A DNA stretch of 64,000 nucleotides from Sorex araneus (GCF_027595985.1 NC_073311.1:29539892-29603891), one strand, 5' to 3'; counted from the first letter of the stretch, positions 12,160 through 24,815 are shown. Numbers and translations: made by a program. The notes: a model not told the origin generated them from the sequence alone.

Positions 12160-12770
12160 GAACCACCACATGGATTCAACTCCTTTGCTTCTTGATATTT
12201 GTGAATAACTGAGACATGTCCTTCCAAAATATGCATGAAATTGTATTCAAGCTGTTGTAAAAATAAACTACTAAGGAAGTTGACCTTTGAGTATGTGGAA
12301 GTCCTAGAATCCAATTAATATTGTGAATAATCATGTTTAAAATTGCATATTCCTAATAGCTAAAATAGAAATAACAGCAATTCCCATCAGCTATTGGAAA
12401 AAAATGCACATCCAAACTGTGGAACATTATATGTCAATGAAAATTAGCAACGTTTTTATGCTGTTATGAAAAAACTGAAGAAACATTACATTAAATTTAA
12501 AAAGTCAAATAATAAAACACACCTTGTATGATTTCATTACCCTCACTATTCAGAATAAACAAAACTACAAAAGTCCGAAAGTCAATTAGTGGTCACTATG
12601 AATGGAGGAGGTGGCTGTGAAAGTGTCCATCCTGAAAGATTTCATGAGAGGACTGGTTAGGGTCCTGGCTGCACAACTCTGAGAATATGTCAAAATAATC
12701 TAGTTATAAAAGTTTAAGTGGGTAAATCATGTGATGTGGTAACTATATCCAAGACAGGTATAAAAAATAA
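12160..12770 (+). mobile_element. Old L1 (L1M-type) 3' end
   Basis: Order of blocks matches old mammalian L1 3' ends: 'ccatcagctattgg' near 12384, 'gtatgatttcattaccc' near 12527, 'gattagtggtcac'-like near 12585, and 'gctgcacaactctgagaata' near 12668. Heavily diverged, hence ancient. Confidence 0.6.
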
Positions 12771-15335
12771 ATAAAAATAAATTTTATCCTAAACAACCAA
12801 AGCTATTAAGACTTTTTTCCATCATCTAATAAATCTTTAAAACTATACTTTGATAGCTTTATCTTTTTCTCCAAGTGAATGATAATTATTCCTGTCATAA
12901 AATATTTCTTGTAGCTTTTATACAGTTATTGTTATATTTTTAAAGCAATGCCTTAACCTTTTAAATAGTTTGAAAGGGAGAAAGTAGAAAAACTTAGTTT
13001 GGAAAGGAAAAAGTACAAAAATTTCAAGTACAAATTAATGTAACTCCCAAATAAAATCTGTTTCTTATAAGTAGAGTAATACATATTATAAATTATAATA
13101 CTCCTTTATAAATAACAATGTGGTGAAGATAAAAGGTTTTTTTTGTAAATTTGAACATTATCACCTATATTTGTCTCTAGGCTTTTAATTGAAAAGAAAC
13201 AAACAAACAAAAAACTAAGTACCATGGATACAATAATGAAAACTGAACTAGTGCAAAATTCTCTTTGAAGCTCATGAATCATTTGGAAGTATTACATGTT
13301 GTCATTATTCCATCCTAATTTATTCTCATCCCTGTCCTTCCCCGGTTACTATAAAGTAAGTGATACAATTTTAGGAAAACTAGTCACAGCATTTCTGTAA
13401 CAGAAACTACTTAATGCAGTTCTCCTATAAACTTTATCCCTGAAATGTTTGAGTCAGTTTTCCTTCCTCTATCAACTAATGTTCAGTTGACACAGCTTCT
13501 TTATATTAAAATGCATTGTGGAGTGGAGTAAGCCTCTTCTTTCACCAGTGGTTTGCATTATTCAAGGGTTGGAGGATTGAAAGTAATTTGCATTCTTTAG
13601 AGAATACTCAGTAAGGTTATGTCTTTCTGATCTGATTGTAGATGTATCTGTGGGGAATAGCAGCTTTATACTTAGCAAACATAACAAATGCTCACCAACA
13701 CACAAACACGCATACACAACAGCTAAAAAGAACTAGGTTTCTTAGAGGATGGAATTAGGTCTCAGAGAAAACCAGGCTAGTGTTTTCCCCAGGATGAAAC
13801 ATTGAAATATTTTGTGAAGATTTGAACTTTAAAAGACAAATGGCACCAGCAAGTATTTTATTGCCTAATAGTCATGAGGCAATGCTCTAGGTTCTGAAAG
13901 TTGAAAAGGATTATCAAAATTCCTCCTCTCAGGGGGGACTTTTATTCTATTGACAGTGATGGTAGTCAATAGCCTTAATCAAATAAATATAAGATACAAA
14001 ATTTGTTTTGAAGGAAAGGGAAGATAAGCAAGGGAAGAACTTAGGGATTAATGGGATGTCTGTATGTGCTAATGCAGATAGCAAGATGGGAAAGGGAACT
14101 TCAGTGAAGAACTATCAATATAGAAATCTGATTAAAATGCGATGACAGATATACAGCTTGTGGAGCAAAAACAGGGAAGGCAACAAAAGGTGCAATCTCA
14201 GAAGCAAGGACAAGATTGGGTTCCCCAATACAAAGGAGGGCATCGTGACGACTGGAATAGAATTCATACTTGAAGGCAAATTAGCGTGATAGCCAGAAAC
14301 CAGTTTACAAAGCCATGACCAAGGTATTAGATTTTGCTTAAAGTATGAGAGAAGACTTTAGAGAGCATTTAAAGATCTGGTGCAAACTGTGCTCTGTGTA
14401 TAAAGGAAACCTTGAGTACTTCGTGGATAATAGAGTCTGGGAGAGCAAAAAAACAGTTAAAGATCAGCTAGATGAAGAGCAGGGCAAAGTCAGCAGGTGA
14501 CTTTCATTAAAATTGAGAGCTAAAATTGGCAAGAAAGGTTAGGATTAGCATGCAGTTTTCCATTTCCCCACTTCCTGCCATTTCTGTTCGGTTTCTAGCT
14601 AATGACCAGAGGTGCTCTCGCATTTGATTGGGCTGCTCACTAGGGCTTGCAGATGTAGTTACCATACGTGCACAAACACTTGCCAGAGATCATGCACTTC
14701 AGTGGCAGGATTCTCGCACTCTTGGCTGCAGTGCCACGGGGAGTGCACCTCCTGTTGTGGCTTCAGGAATTCTAAACATCAAAGCTGACTGGGTCAGAAT
14801 CAGGTATGTGGTACAGTAGCAGGATTAAACTTATGGCTTCATGGTGTCCAGCTTGCAAGGCAGATGCTTTGGCCACTGGCTAAAGCTGACGCTGTGGGAG
14901 GCATTATAAAAGCTGATTCAACAGAGCGTGGTAAAGAATTGGAAATGAGTTCAGTTAGAGAAATTTTAAAAAATAATATCTCTCCTCTATTGATACTTGA
15001 GTAAAGAATGCTGTTGTAAGCCCGAAAGCAAATTTTCCTGTGCTGATGGCTTCTTGAGAATTGTATGAAACATTTGCATACAAAACTAGGAAGATTAGAA
15101 GCTAAGAGTTACTAGTTTATTGTACAGATTTAGTAGACGACTCCAAGTCCAAGTCTAATGTCCAAGTCTCTTCTTTACCCATGAATGACTTCACTTATCC
15201 TGCCCCTGCGGTGCCCTGTACCCTAGATGGCCTCCTTGTCTCATCCCAGTCTACGCACTTCTCATAAAGGATGATCAGATACCATTCCTGCATCATTCTC
15301 TGTCCTGTTTATATCTGAGTCACGGTCTTGTACTT
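12771..15335. other. Mostly single-copy DNA
   Basis: About 2.5 kb with no recognisable gene. The stretch 14625-14885 has loose antisense similarity to the SINE head ('gcttgcaaggcagatgc' near 14850) and could be an old SINE. Nothing else identified. Confidence 0.45.
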
Positions 15336-15341
15336 GTGGGC
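15336..15341. repeat. 6 bp LTR target-site duplication, left
   Basis: 'gtgggc', repeated exactly at 15679-15684. Confidence 0.8.
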
Positions 15342-15362
15342 TGTAGGGAGCCATTTTACCTT

Positions 15363-15500
15363 ACTGATCTTATCCTGTCACTATTTGTTTAATCACTAGC
15401 TAACCCCATGCCACACCTAGCAAAGGTTGCCACTCCTAATCCTACTGATCTTATCCTATCGGCATTTGTTTATTACTAGCTAAATCCCATGCCACACCCT
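15363..15500. repeat. Tandem duplication within LTR U3
   Basis: 'actgatcttatcct' recurs at 15363 and about 15444, each followed by related sequence through 'catgccacac'. This resembles the enhancer duplications common in retroviral U3. Confidence 0.75.
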
Positions 15501-15546
15501 GCATTTCTGTTGGGGGTCCTGGCACCACCTCCTCCCAACAGGGAGG

Positions 15547-15575
15547 TATAAATACTGTAACTGCCATAGAATAAA
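15547..15575 (+). promoter_or_regulatory. LTR TATA box and polyadenylation signal
   Basis: TATAAA at 15547-15552 and AATAAA at 15570-15575. The close spacing implies a short R region. Present activity is unknown. Confidence 0.7.
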
Positions 15576-15684
15576 TGCCTTTTCTCCCTCCTCCAGGCTC
15601 TGCGTCTGTTCTTTCGGCTGCGCCCTACGAAGGGTTCTCCCTGCTGAACAGAACGAAACCTCCACATCGACTTCCACAGTGGGC

Positions 15685-17397
15685 AAGATCTCTCTGCACT
15701 AAACCTGTCACTGGACCTCCCAACTGTAGCCCATATGTACCTATTGTCCTGTCCTGGCTCTCGTAGCCTTGGGCCATGGCTCCATGTGCATGGGTGAGAG
15801 TCTTTGCTTAGTATCTGTCCCTGCCAGGTTACCCAAGTCCTGCATGAATCTAAGCCTTCCAGAGCATCTGAGCCCTGACTATATTCAGCCTCTTTCTGAC
15901 CCAATGAGTCCTGCCAGTACTTTGACATCTGTTCAGGATTCTTCAGTCTATTGGGCAGGTGTAAAGAGAGAGAGAGAGTTCATAGAAAGAACCTCTATGT
16001 TCCAGTCTAGAAAGAGATAGATAGTAGGACTGCAAGCTTCCTTTCATCTACTACCATATCCCACCAATGCCATCCTATTATTTGTTTTGATCGGCTACCT
16101 GTCCAATGGGCTACTTATTTCCTGGGTGAGATTTAAACTGACTGATTAAATTTCCCTGGTACTCTATACTCCTACTCCTACTGTTCTTTCTTGAAAAAGT
16201 GAAAAAGAGTAGGTTCAGAGAGTAGAATCTCTCCAGTGTTTGGATTTGTAATAGTACAGTAACAATGGAACAATGGTAAGTAGGCAATTGGATGAACATC
16301 CAGAATTCAGAAGAAATGCTAAATAAATGCTATAATTTGGAAATCACCTACTTTGAATTGGTATATGTGTTAAAGTGAAATCTAAACTCTTATTACCAAA
16401 AGATATGAATCTATAGGTTCTTGAATAGCTATAATAAATTAATTTCTCATTAATATAAGTGCCACACAAATGGGGAATGGCAAGCACTTTCATACAACTG
16501 CCTAATGGCAAGAACTTACTTGCTCATTTTGTAATTAGTGCGTATCTAACTGGGCTACGTCAAGTGGCGATCACACTACAGTCTCCAACACAACATGACC
16601 CCTGAACACTACCAAGGGTGTTCTTGCTGCCTGTCAGCACCACCAGGCCGACCAGTACTGCCTCACTGTGCTTCATCCCCATCAACAAATCTCAGGCCCA
16701 GAACCCCAGCGGTTTCAGTCCCCTAAACTCTACTGAAGAGAATGCTATTAAATAAAAATCAGTCCCTACATCTACAAAAATCAAATCTATAAGGTAGACA
16801 CAATATATTGTATTTAGCACAGAGATAGATGCTCTTCTACAAGAAAAAAAAAAAGCTGTGTCCAAAGGGAGAATATTCTTTGGCAGCTTTCAGCTTTCTA
16901 CTGGTGCTCTCAACCAGCTGACTCACAACAGCCTTTAAACGGACCTCTGTATTCTAGATTTCACAGTTCCAGCTAGCTCTCGTTTCCATCGTAGAATATG
17001 ACTGCACTTGACTTGAGGCTCTTCTTTTTCTCAGGATAGGAAAAGGCAGTTGAGAAGGCAGGGTGATATGTCACAGAGCTCATAAATCTGTTTGAATACA
17101 AAACAGTTTTCTTAGATAAAACTGTATCTTGTCTACATATTAAGCTAAATTTAGCTTTAATATAAACTGGTTTGAACTCTTGAAATGTTTACTAAATGCA
17201 CTATCACTCTTGTCTCTCCTTAGTAATTATCAGACCTATAAAAATGCAATTTTCAACTTATCACCTGCAAAATGTCAAAAACATTAAATATTTGAAAGAA
17301 CATTAAAATTTGAAAGAACTGTAGTTTATTTCCTTGCTTCTTATGTTCCAGCAATCTTATGGCTGCTAAAGTAAATGCTTTGAGATAAAGTCCAGTT
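15685..17397. other. Unassigned single-copy DNA
   Basis: No gene seen. A short GA run lies near 15966. The stretch 16560-16740 has weak SINE-like phrases ('cccctgaacactacca') but no structure I can defend. Confidence 0.4.
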
Positions 17398-17563
17398 TGG
17401 GCCAAAGAGATAGTATAGTGGGTAAGTCCTTGCATGTACTCATTTAAGTTTAATCCTCAGAGCTACATATGACCTCCCAACCCCCACATGAATGATTTCT
17501 GAGCACAAAGTTAGGAGAGCTTGGAAAAATGCTTGGAAAGACCCCAAAACAAAACAAAACAAA
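17398..17563 (+). mobile_element. SINE B, diverged
   Basis: Sense copy: 'gggccaaagagatagtatag' head, 'tttaatcctcagagctacat' middle and an (AAAAC)n-type tail. Confidence 0.6.
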
Positions 17564-18971
17564 ATGAAAACCAGGTCATATAATCTATCCTGACACTCCA
17601 ATGCCTTCCCACCATAACTGAAGGAACTAAAAGCTCCCACATAATCTACTCTCACCTCTGCACCCCTAAATACTTTCCATTCTCCCGTGTTTCCATGATA
17701 ATATATATAATGGATGTGATACTATTATCCAAGCTAAGTTTTAGTCCCTGGGTGTTTGACAAAATGCAAACCATGTGATCTTTGCATTTACTGATATCTG
17801 CCCATGGAATATTCTCCAAGATACATAGCTACAGTTATCATTATGCTCTCATTATTCTCTCAACTCTAAGTGGATACCCAAGTCTCTTTCATTAGTTGAT
17901 ATCAACCCCACTTCTCCCTCCCCCCACACCTTGTCTAGATGATAACCCACCTTTATTAAATTATGACCCAAAATACAAAGAGATTCCTTTTGCCCCTGCC
18001 ATTCCATGCCATATAAACCAGTGGCTAATTTTCACAGTCTACAAAGGCCAATTTTGTCTTCAAGGTGAGACTTTATTGAAATTTGTGGGTAAGGACTTTC
18101 TGTGGTCTATCTGAACTTTTTCAGTTGAATCGGTATCCTTGCTAAACTTTTACCCAACTCTATTGTGCTTGCCTTACTTCTTTTCTACTAGAAACAATTT
18201 CATCTCCTTCAAATAAGCCTTTGGAATAAGAATTCCCATCTCAGGCTGTTCTTCCAGAGAAATAGTCTGACAGATGCTTCTCCAACCAACACACACTCTC
18301 TTTTCCCTAAGCTTGCTTTACGTTTCACATAGAACATCTGAGCATGTTGCATAATGATTTTTATATAATTTCTTCCTATTTATTATTTTATTATTTTGAT
18401 GACATGTAAAAATTATTATGGACATAAACTTCTTTAGTTCACTATATATATATCCTGTGTTATATTCTTAGTTACTTGCAACTCTTCAGTAAATATGTTT
18501 CACATGAATCAGTGAATTTATTTTTGTTGTTTTTACAAGATAAATATCTTAGAATACAGTGGGAACCAACAGTATGGATAAATTTCATCTGCAATAAAAT
18601 AGCATTACTGTTAGGAACTGTGTGCTTTATGCCTTTTCAAATTATTTTAACCTTTAAATACTCAACATTGACATACTTGAATGTCAACTGATAGCAAGCT
18701 TATATACATACCCTCCATAAGTTTTGCAGGCTTTAATATAATATATTTATTTTCTAATTCACTATCTTTAATCTAAAATTCTGGCAGTCATATAAATATT
18801 CCCCTGAATTTGCGAATTAAATTTTATTTATAAAATAATAATTTGTTTTTGAATCAATAATATATGAACCAAGACCTTAACACTCATATTTAAATATCTA
18901 GAAGAAACATGCACACTAATGTATTTATATATATGCACATATATATCTATGTATCAAACAATATATGTATT
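17564..18971. other. Single-copy AT-rich DNA
   Basis: No recognisable gene or repeat. A short TA-rich run occurs near 18440. Confidence 0.45.
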
Positions 18972-19138
18972 GAGCCATATCAGAGGTGCTCAGGAATTAT
19001 TCCTGGCTCATTGCTTCTGACTCATGGATTATTTATGGTGTTGCTTGTTGGACTGTGTATGGTGCCAGAAAAAAGAAAAACAGATCTGGCCACATGCTAC
19101 ATGCAGATGCCTTAATACCTCTACTAAATCGATGGCCC
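18972..19138 (-). mobile_element. SINE B, antisense, diverged
   Basis: Antisense phrases 'ggtgctcaggaattattcct' and the head complement 'gctacatgcagatgcc' are in the expected order. Confidence 0.55.
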
Positions 19139-19182
19139 AAATAAAAATTAGGCTAATTTTATTCTTGTTTTATTTTTTGTAG

Positions 19183-19302
19183 ATTTGTTTTGTTTTGGTT
19201 TGGGGCCACACACAGTACTTCTCAGAAGTCCATGTGATGCTGAGGATTGAACCTTGAGCATGTAAAGACTCTGCCCCATCTCTGTGTATTACCCTGACCC
19301 TG
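19183..19302 (-). mobile_element. SINE B, antisense, partial
   Basis: T-rich start, 'ggggccacacacagtacttc', 'gctgaggattgaacc', and the head complement truncated near 19302. Confidence 0.6.
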
Positions 19303-20535
19303 AAACTATATATTTTTTAAAATAAATACAATAACTGAATAAGAAAAATACATAGTATCACTATAAATAATCAATGTGAACATTACTAATATTTTGAGAC
19401 AGTCCTTAGAAGAATTCAGGAGCAATTTCTTGAAATTCAATTTTAAATTAACAGTGCTTTGGCTTCACCAGTTTGTCTCTAAAGCAAGCAAAAGCAAGGA
19501 ACTTCCATCTGAGCTATTTCATTAAGGACACATACCAGCCAGATATTATAGATCAAAAGTATTCAAATATCAAACCAAGATGGAGACTCTTACTGACCTT
19601 CAGCCCCGTCAGTTGTGATGAGCTCTGCGATAGGACCCAGCCTGAGTGTTCACAGAAAATGTGTCTATGTTGTCAGACACAGTCTACAAAAATGATTTAG
19701 TTTAATTTGACTTTTACGGATTTGAAAAGTCAGAAAGGATTTGAAGTTGCATGCCAACTCCACAGAAGTCTTTTCATTAAGCAATAAATAAGGTTTGATT
19801 TAGCTTTTTTCATAAGAGGTCTTTGTGGTCCTGAAAGCCTGCCGTCTGCCAACATTAAAAATAAAGAAATTGTTTTAGAAAGAATCTCAAATACATTCAA
19901 AGAAAGACCTTGCAAAGATGTTTCATTCTAATTTGGGAGTACATAATGAATGTACTTCTTTGCAACTAGCATTTAGTGCCATTGCTTTTATGCTTTATGA
20001 TGTAACGCTTGCTTCTTTTTACTCAAAAGAAAAGGTCAATGTGACTAATAATTAGAACTATGACTCTGAGAGAAGACTGTAATTAGACAATTTTTCAACA
20101 AATAATAAAGTGTCAGGAGAAAAAGAAAGTGAATCCTTTATGTCAGCAAAATTAGTTTACATGTGGACAGGAAAAGTACTTCAAAGGCAACCTTTCCCCA
20201 ATAATCTAACTCAAATAAATTATATGTAAATTCACTATTTAGTTATTCAAACTAAAACATTTTTTCTCTTCTAAAAGTGATTTTGTACATAGTGATATTT
20301 GGCAATATCTAGAAACATTTTTGGTCACTGCACAAGTAAAAGTGTTAGAGATTAGAAAAGGCAAAAGGAAAATATGTAACTAAATTTTTTACATGCACAG
20401 AAAAGGGCTCCACAACAAGAATTACTTCCAAAAGAATGACAATTTTGAGAAATTCTAAATGAATGCCAGAGACCATTCTGATTTTGAAATTCATGTGGAT
20501 ACCTTAAAGTAACCCATTATAAGATTTAAACTCTT
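19303..20535. other. Single-copy AT-rich DNA
   Basis: No recognisable gene or repeat; short open frames only. Confidence 0.45.
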
Positions 20536-20676
20536 GCCTTTGTGGGATTATGGCCAGGACTGGTTCAAATCCAGATACTAGATATGGTGCCTGAGCATCA
20601 TCAGGAGTAGTCCCTGAACAGAGAGTCATCAGGTGTGACCTCTGAGCACTGTACAATATACTCCACACCCCAAAAT
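20536..20676 (+). mobile_element. SINE B, partial
   Basis: Sense: 'tggttcaaatccagatac' B-box region, 'cctgagcatcatcaggagta' body and 'gtgtgacctctgagc'. Diverged. Confidence 0.55.
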
Positions 20677-20699
20677 GGAGCTAGAAAGCTAATAAAGGA

Positions 20700-20848
20700 A
20701 GTAAAAGAGTTGCCTTGCATATAGTTAATACTGCTTGGAATCCATAGCTCTACATATGGTCTCCCAAGCATTGATAAAACTCAGTTTTGTATACAAAGCA
20801 GAGCCAGGCATAGTTCCTGAGCACCAAATGGTATAGCCCCCCAAAATT
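20700..20848 (+). mobile_element. SINE B, diverged
   Basis: Sense: 'ttgccttgcatatag' head, 'agagccaggcatagttcctg' body and a 'tagccccccaaaatt' end. Confidence 0.5.
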
Positions 20849-20984
20849 AAAGATTTAAATTTTTTTAAAAAGTTACCCACATCTAGAGAGGTATCCCAAA
20901 TAACTAAATATTTGATTTGTTTGCAAGAGGTTCAGATTTGAGCTGAGCTGCACTATCATATGATTTACTCAATATTGCCAGGAA

Positions 20985-21650
20985 CCAACCATGACCCAGA
21001 GACTCATAAAGAAATCTCAAAAGAGATAAACAAGTTTGCAGAGAACTTCCAAACCCCTGGCTGAATAGTCTGGGGTACCTAGGAGGGGGTGGTGTTGGAG
21101 ATGGGTGAGTGGCTGAGTGTACCAACCACCCAAATAGCCCCACCAGCCGAAAACCTCCACACCCAGTGTTGTTGCCATGTCACAGCCAGACTCAACTGCT
21201 CAGGATGAGCCTCATCCAGAAATTGATGTTCAGAGACTTAGTTATGTGGGTTTTGTGACTGAAATCTCCAGACTCTCAGAGTCAGGGATGAGCTATCTCC
21301 CACTATTTCCCTGTTGTAGTGGGAGTCTGGCAGTCATTCCCATGAACTTCTGGCATCAAATAAGACCAATAGCCAGCCATGATCCAGAGACTCAAATCTC
21401 GAAAGAGATCAACACGTTGCAGACATATTTCCAAACCCAGCTTTAATCTTTGTCACCCAGGGCACCCAAAGCGACCATTCAGTTCAAAATTTAACTCCAG
21501 CTGTATCACCTCATTCAAAATTTTTGAAATCCTGGACCATGCAGCCATATTCGCAGCCATAGGAAATCTCAAACTCTACACTAAGGATAAACCAGGAATG
21601 TCACACCATATTGGAAGGCAACCAACTTCAATTCAGAAAATATAAACACA
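20985..21650 (+). repeat. Two tandem monomers, period about 376 bp
   Basis: The block 'catgacccagagactca' near 20989 recurs as 'catgatccagagactca' near 21368, with related following sequence ('aaagagat...', 'ttccaaaccc'). The pair lies upstream of an L1-type 3' end (22424-22566) in the same orientation, so it may be the 5' part of a non-autonomous L1-derived element. That link is inference. Confidence 0.55.
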
Positions 21651-21801
21651 CAACTTTAACCTCTAACATGCAATAATCTCTTCTATTAAGGCTTAATGGC
21701 CCCATGGTTAGATACAACAATATTTACATACTTTCATGCAATAAACTATTTTTTATCACTTTTAGTGAATTATGACAAAAAATATAAAATAAATTATTCA
21801 G

Positions 21802-21807
21802 GACCTG
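21802..21807. repeat. 6 bp LTR target-site duplication, left
   Basis: 'gacctg', repeated exactly at 22418-22423. Confidence 0.85.
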
Positions 21808-22417
21808 TGTTGGGGACTGTTCAGGACCCTGAAAAAAAGAGGACCCCAAAACCTTTACTCTGGACAAACCGGAAAATTCCATTACCAGTGTTTGCATAAC
21901 CTGAGGCACAGGTGCCCTTGTGACAAAGGAAGTAGCTAACTTCTAGAAGTAAAAGTAGCCCAGGGCAGTTAACCACGAGACCCTAAGGGCCCGCAGAGTA
22001 GAATACCTTCCTTTACACTAAAAGCCATACTTTAGCTTACAAAACCTTGTACGTTCCTCCTGACAGATGTTCCTGCCAGATAAACCCTTGTCTTCCCCTC
22101 CCCACTATTTCTCAACTGACTCTTAGAGAGTATTGTAAGCCCACCAAAGAACACCCCGAACTTTTCCTTATTTGGTCTGAGAAGACACTTCCCTGATGAT
22201 TGACAACTCATGTACCAACCCCCTGCTAAGAAAGGTATAAAACCAGCCTGACTGATAATAAAGACACTCTTGATCAGCATGTGTTGTCTTGAGCCTCTTT
22301 CTTTCTAACCTCACCAGTTTTATTCTCAGGTCGGGACCACTTACAAAACCCACCCAATTAGGAGCGCTTTCCACTGTTGTCTCTCCGCAGGCCAGAGAGA
22401 TTTCAGGGAAATGCGCA
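21808..22417 (+). mobile_element. Solo LTR of an endogenous retrovirus, 610 bp (family 1)
   Basis: Runs from TGTTGGGG to ATGCGCA and is flanked by a 6 bp TSD. TATAAAA lies at 22236-22242 and AATAAA at 22257-22262, so U3 is long and R short, as in betaretrovirus-like LTRs. A related LTR lies antisense at 32895-33482 with a different TSD, so the two are independent integrations. No gag, pol or env remains. Confidence 0.9.
22236..22262 (+). promoter_or_regulatory. LTR TATA box and polyadenylation signal
   Basis: TATAAAA at 22236-22242 followed by AATAAA at 22257-22262. Both are conserved in the sister copy at 33050-33076. Confidence 0.75.
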
Positions 22418-22423
22418 GACCTG

Positions 22424-22566
22424 CTATTGGGTCAGGTTGTGCAGTGGTTGGGAAAATTGGAAATAGTGGTGGTGGGAAGGTTCAATGATGGTAGGATTGG
22501 TGGTGGAATACTGAATGTGATAAATCATGAACAATTTTTATGAATAAATAAAATTTAAAACAATAA
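22424..22566 (+). mobile_element. L1-type 3' terminus split by the LTR
   Basis: Sense 3' end with 'ggtggtgggaagg', 'ggtggtggaatactg' and 'aataaaatttaaaa', continuing DNA found left of 21801 once the LTR and one TSD copy are removed. Confidence 0.6.
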
Positions 22567-22581
22567 TAATAATAATAATAA
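22564..22581. repeat. (AAT)n microsatellite
   Basis: AAT units grown from the preceding A-rich tail. Confidence 0.8.
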
Positions 22582-22597
22582 ACCAGGATTACACTTG

Positions 22598-22645
22598 ACT
22601 GCAGCACCAGGAGTAGTAACCAAGCACCATCAGATGTGGCCTAAA
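22598..22645 (+). mobile_element. SINE B, 3' fragment
   Basis: Only the distal body remains: 'gcaccaggagtagtaacc' and 'catcagatgtggcct'. Confidence 0.45.
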
Positions 22646-23270
22646 TACCTCAGTTTTCCAAAAATTACATATAATAACAAATAAATAATGCTGCCATAAT
22701 GTAACTTGTAGAATCAAATAAAAATGGGAGGAGAGTTCCTGATTCCTTAGAATCAAGTACTCTGAGCTAGTACTGGATTCAAGACACTCAACCACCATTT
22801 CTATGTCTATTGGGGTTGTCAGAGTTTGTTAGGTTTGTCATAGCTAAGTGATACAGACATGGAAAACTGGGTGGCTGTTTTTTTATAACCCATGGTTAAG
22901 ATGACTTCAGCATTGTTGGTTTTGCTTTTCTTCCCTTTTTTTCTTCTTTTTTTGGGGGACCTCTTTCTTTTTGCGTAAAGATGTCTTTCTTCTCTTTGTG
23001 ACTTCACACTGTCATTCCTCCATACTGTGACTGTTTTCTGAGTCCTCTTTTTATAATGACAGCAGTCATATTATACGAAGGTCCACATTATTAATATTGT
23101 ATTATTTGTCGTCCTGTATTTTGTGATACAACAGATCATTGATAATAAAATCTGCAGTTCATGCTATTTTCCTTCTGTGTACAATACCCTATTAATTTCA
23201 TGTTTTCCCAAGAAACTCCTCCCCCTTTAAGACTGCACAATTATCATCTACAATAATTTAATAAAAGAAA
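22646..23270. other. Unassigned DNA
   Basis: No recognisable element; pyrimidine-rich near 22920-22990. Confidence 0.4.
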
Positions 23271-23274
23271 AGAT

Positions 23275-24465
23275 AATTATTTTTAAATTAAATCACTGTC
23301 ATTTACAAAGTTGTCCATAACGGAGGTTCAGGCATATCCATCAAAGTGACCTTCCTTCCACCAAAGGTCTCAGATTTCCTCCACCCCACAACTCCCAGCC
23401 TAACTTCATAGCAGTAACATTTTCAAGTTTGGTTACTGTAATTTGGGTGTCCTGCTGACAGTGTTATTGATGCTACTTAAGACGTACATATACATACCTC
23501 TTTTCTACTGATATGCCAGGGGCCCCGTCCCTGCCCCTATTATATGCCATCTACCTCTTCCTACTTACTTCCTACTTACCCGCTCTAGCTACTTTGTTTT
23601 CTGTTCTCTGTTTCACAGCCTCCTGCAATCTAGGTATCCCTTTTTGATACCTCGTATTCCTTTGTCCTGTTAGTCTATATACCAGAGAAGTGAGATCATC
23701 CAGTATTCGTCCTTCATACTTACTTCACTTAAAATGATATCCTAAAGTTCCTTCCAAATTGTATAGAATTGCACCATCTCATCATTCCTTGCAACAGCCC
23801 CGTATTCCACTGTGCATATATGACACACCTTCATCATCACCTCATCAGTCAGTAGATACCCAGGTTGTTTCCATGTTCCTGCTACTGTACTAAATGGTAG
23901 AAAGAATAATAATGCACATATTTTCTTTTTGCATGAATATTTTGGTTTTTTGAGAATAGATATCAAGAAGTGGAATGACTAGTTCATGTTCTCTGAGAAA
24001 TCTCCAAATCATTTTCCAAAGGGGTTGACCCAAACATTTCCATGAATAGTGAATAAGAGTCCATATTCCTGTCAATGAACATTGTTTTCCTTTTTTTTTC
24101 TTTCTATACATGTCATTGTCACGTGTGAGATGATACCTCATTGGCATCTTGATTCCGAATTTCCTGATAGCAAATGATGATGAACATTTTTTTCCCCAAG
24201 CAGCTATTAACCATCTATCTGTCCTCTATAGAAAAGTATTTGTCTGTTTCCTCCTCTATTTTTAATAGGTGTTTTTTGGACATTTTTGTTGTTGATCTTT
24301 ATGAGTGCTTTATATATCTCAGATATTAACCCTTTATTTGAAATGCTGAGTGAAAATATTCTCACATTTATTTGGATGTTTTTTAATTTTGCCCATATTT
24401 CCTTTTTTTTATGCAGAAGCTCTTAAATTGATGAAGTCCCTTTTTTTTCTGTTGAACTTTCCAAT
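23275..24465 (-). mobile_element. L1 3' region, antisense
   Basis: Starts at the 3' terminus ('ttaaatcactgtcatttac'), then 3' UTR blocks such as 'ttcacttaaaatgatatcct' (23724) and 'cccaggttgtttccatgttc' (23860). It continues into the antisense distal ORF2 ('gagatgatacctcattggca' near 24127, 'gatattaaccctttatttg' near 24320). No open frame remains. Confidence 0.75.
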
Positions 24466-24815
24466 GAAATCATATCACTGAATACACCTTGTGATTTATT
24501 AAGCGGACAAACATCAAATTTTAAATGAATAAAAATTAGCACAACTGTATGCATATATGGATATTATATGTCCATATACATAATATAGACACATTTATTA
24601 GCAGATGTATATGTATGGTTATATTTACTATCTACTAAAGTATTATCTACTATGTATCATACCTTTGTTAGGTGCTTTAGTGCAATAAAAAGGTCCTGGC
24701 TTCAAATTATAAATATTTTCTAGAACATATGATTCATTGTTCCTAGTTCTATTTGAAAAATATATGGAGTCATAAAACTTTGAATAAAATCTAAAAAAAA
24801 TATATTTTTTTCAAT

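Larger units (their letters stand above)
15342..15678 (+). mobile_element. Solo LTR of an endogenous retrovirus, 337 bp
   Basis: Begins TGTAGGG and ends TTCCACA (TG...CA), bracketed by a 6 bp TSD 'gtgggc'. The 6 bp length is typical of class II (betaretrovirus-like) integrations. TATAAA at 15547-15552 and AATAAA at 15570-15575 define the promoter and polyadenylation regions. U3 holds two diverged copies of an approximately 60 bp segment. No internal retroviral DNA flanks it, so it is a recombination remnant. Open frames through it are not genes. Confidence 0.85.

Noticed and set aside
15476-15928. 150-codon minus-strand open frame
   Set aside because: It runs antisense through the solo LTR and beyond, with no recognisable protein.
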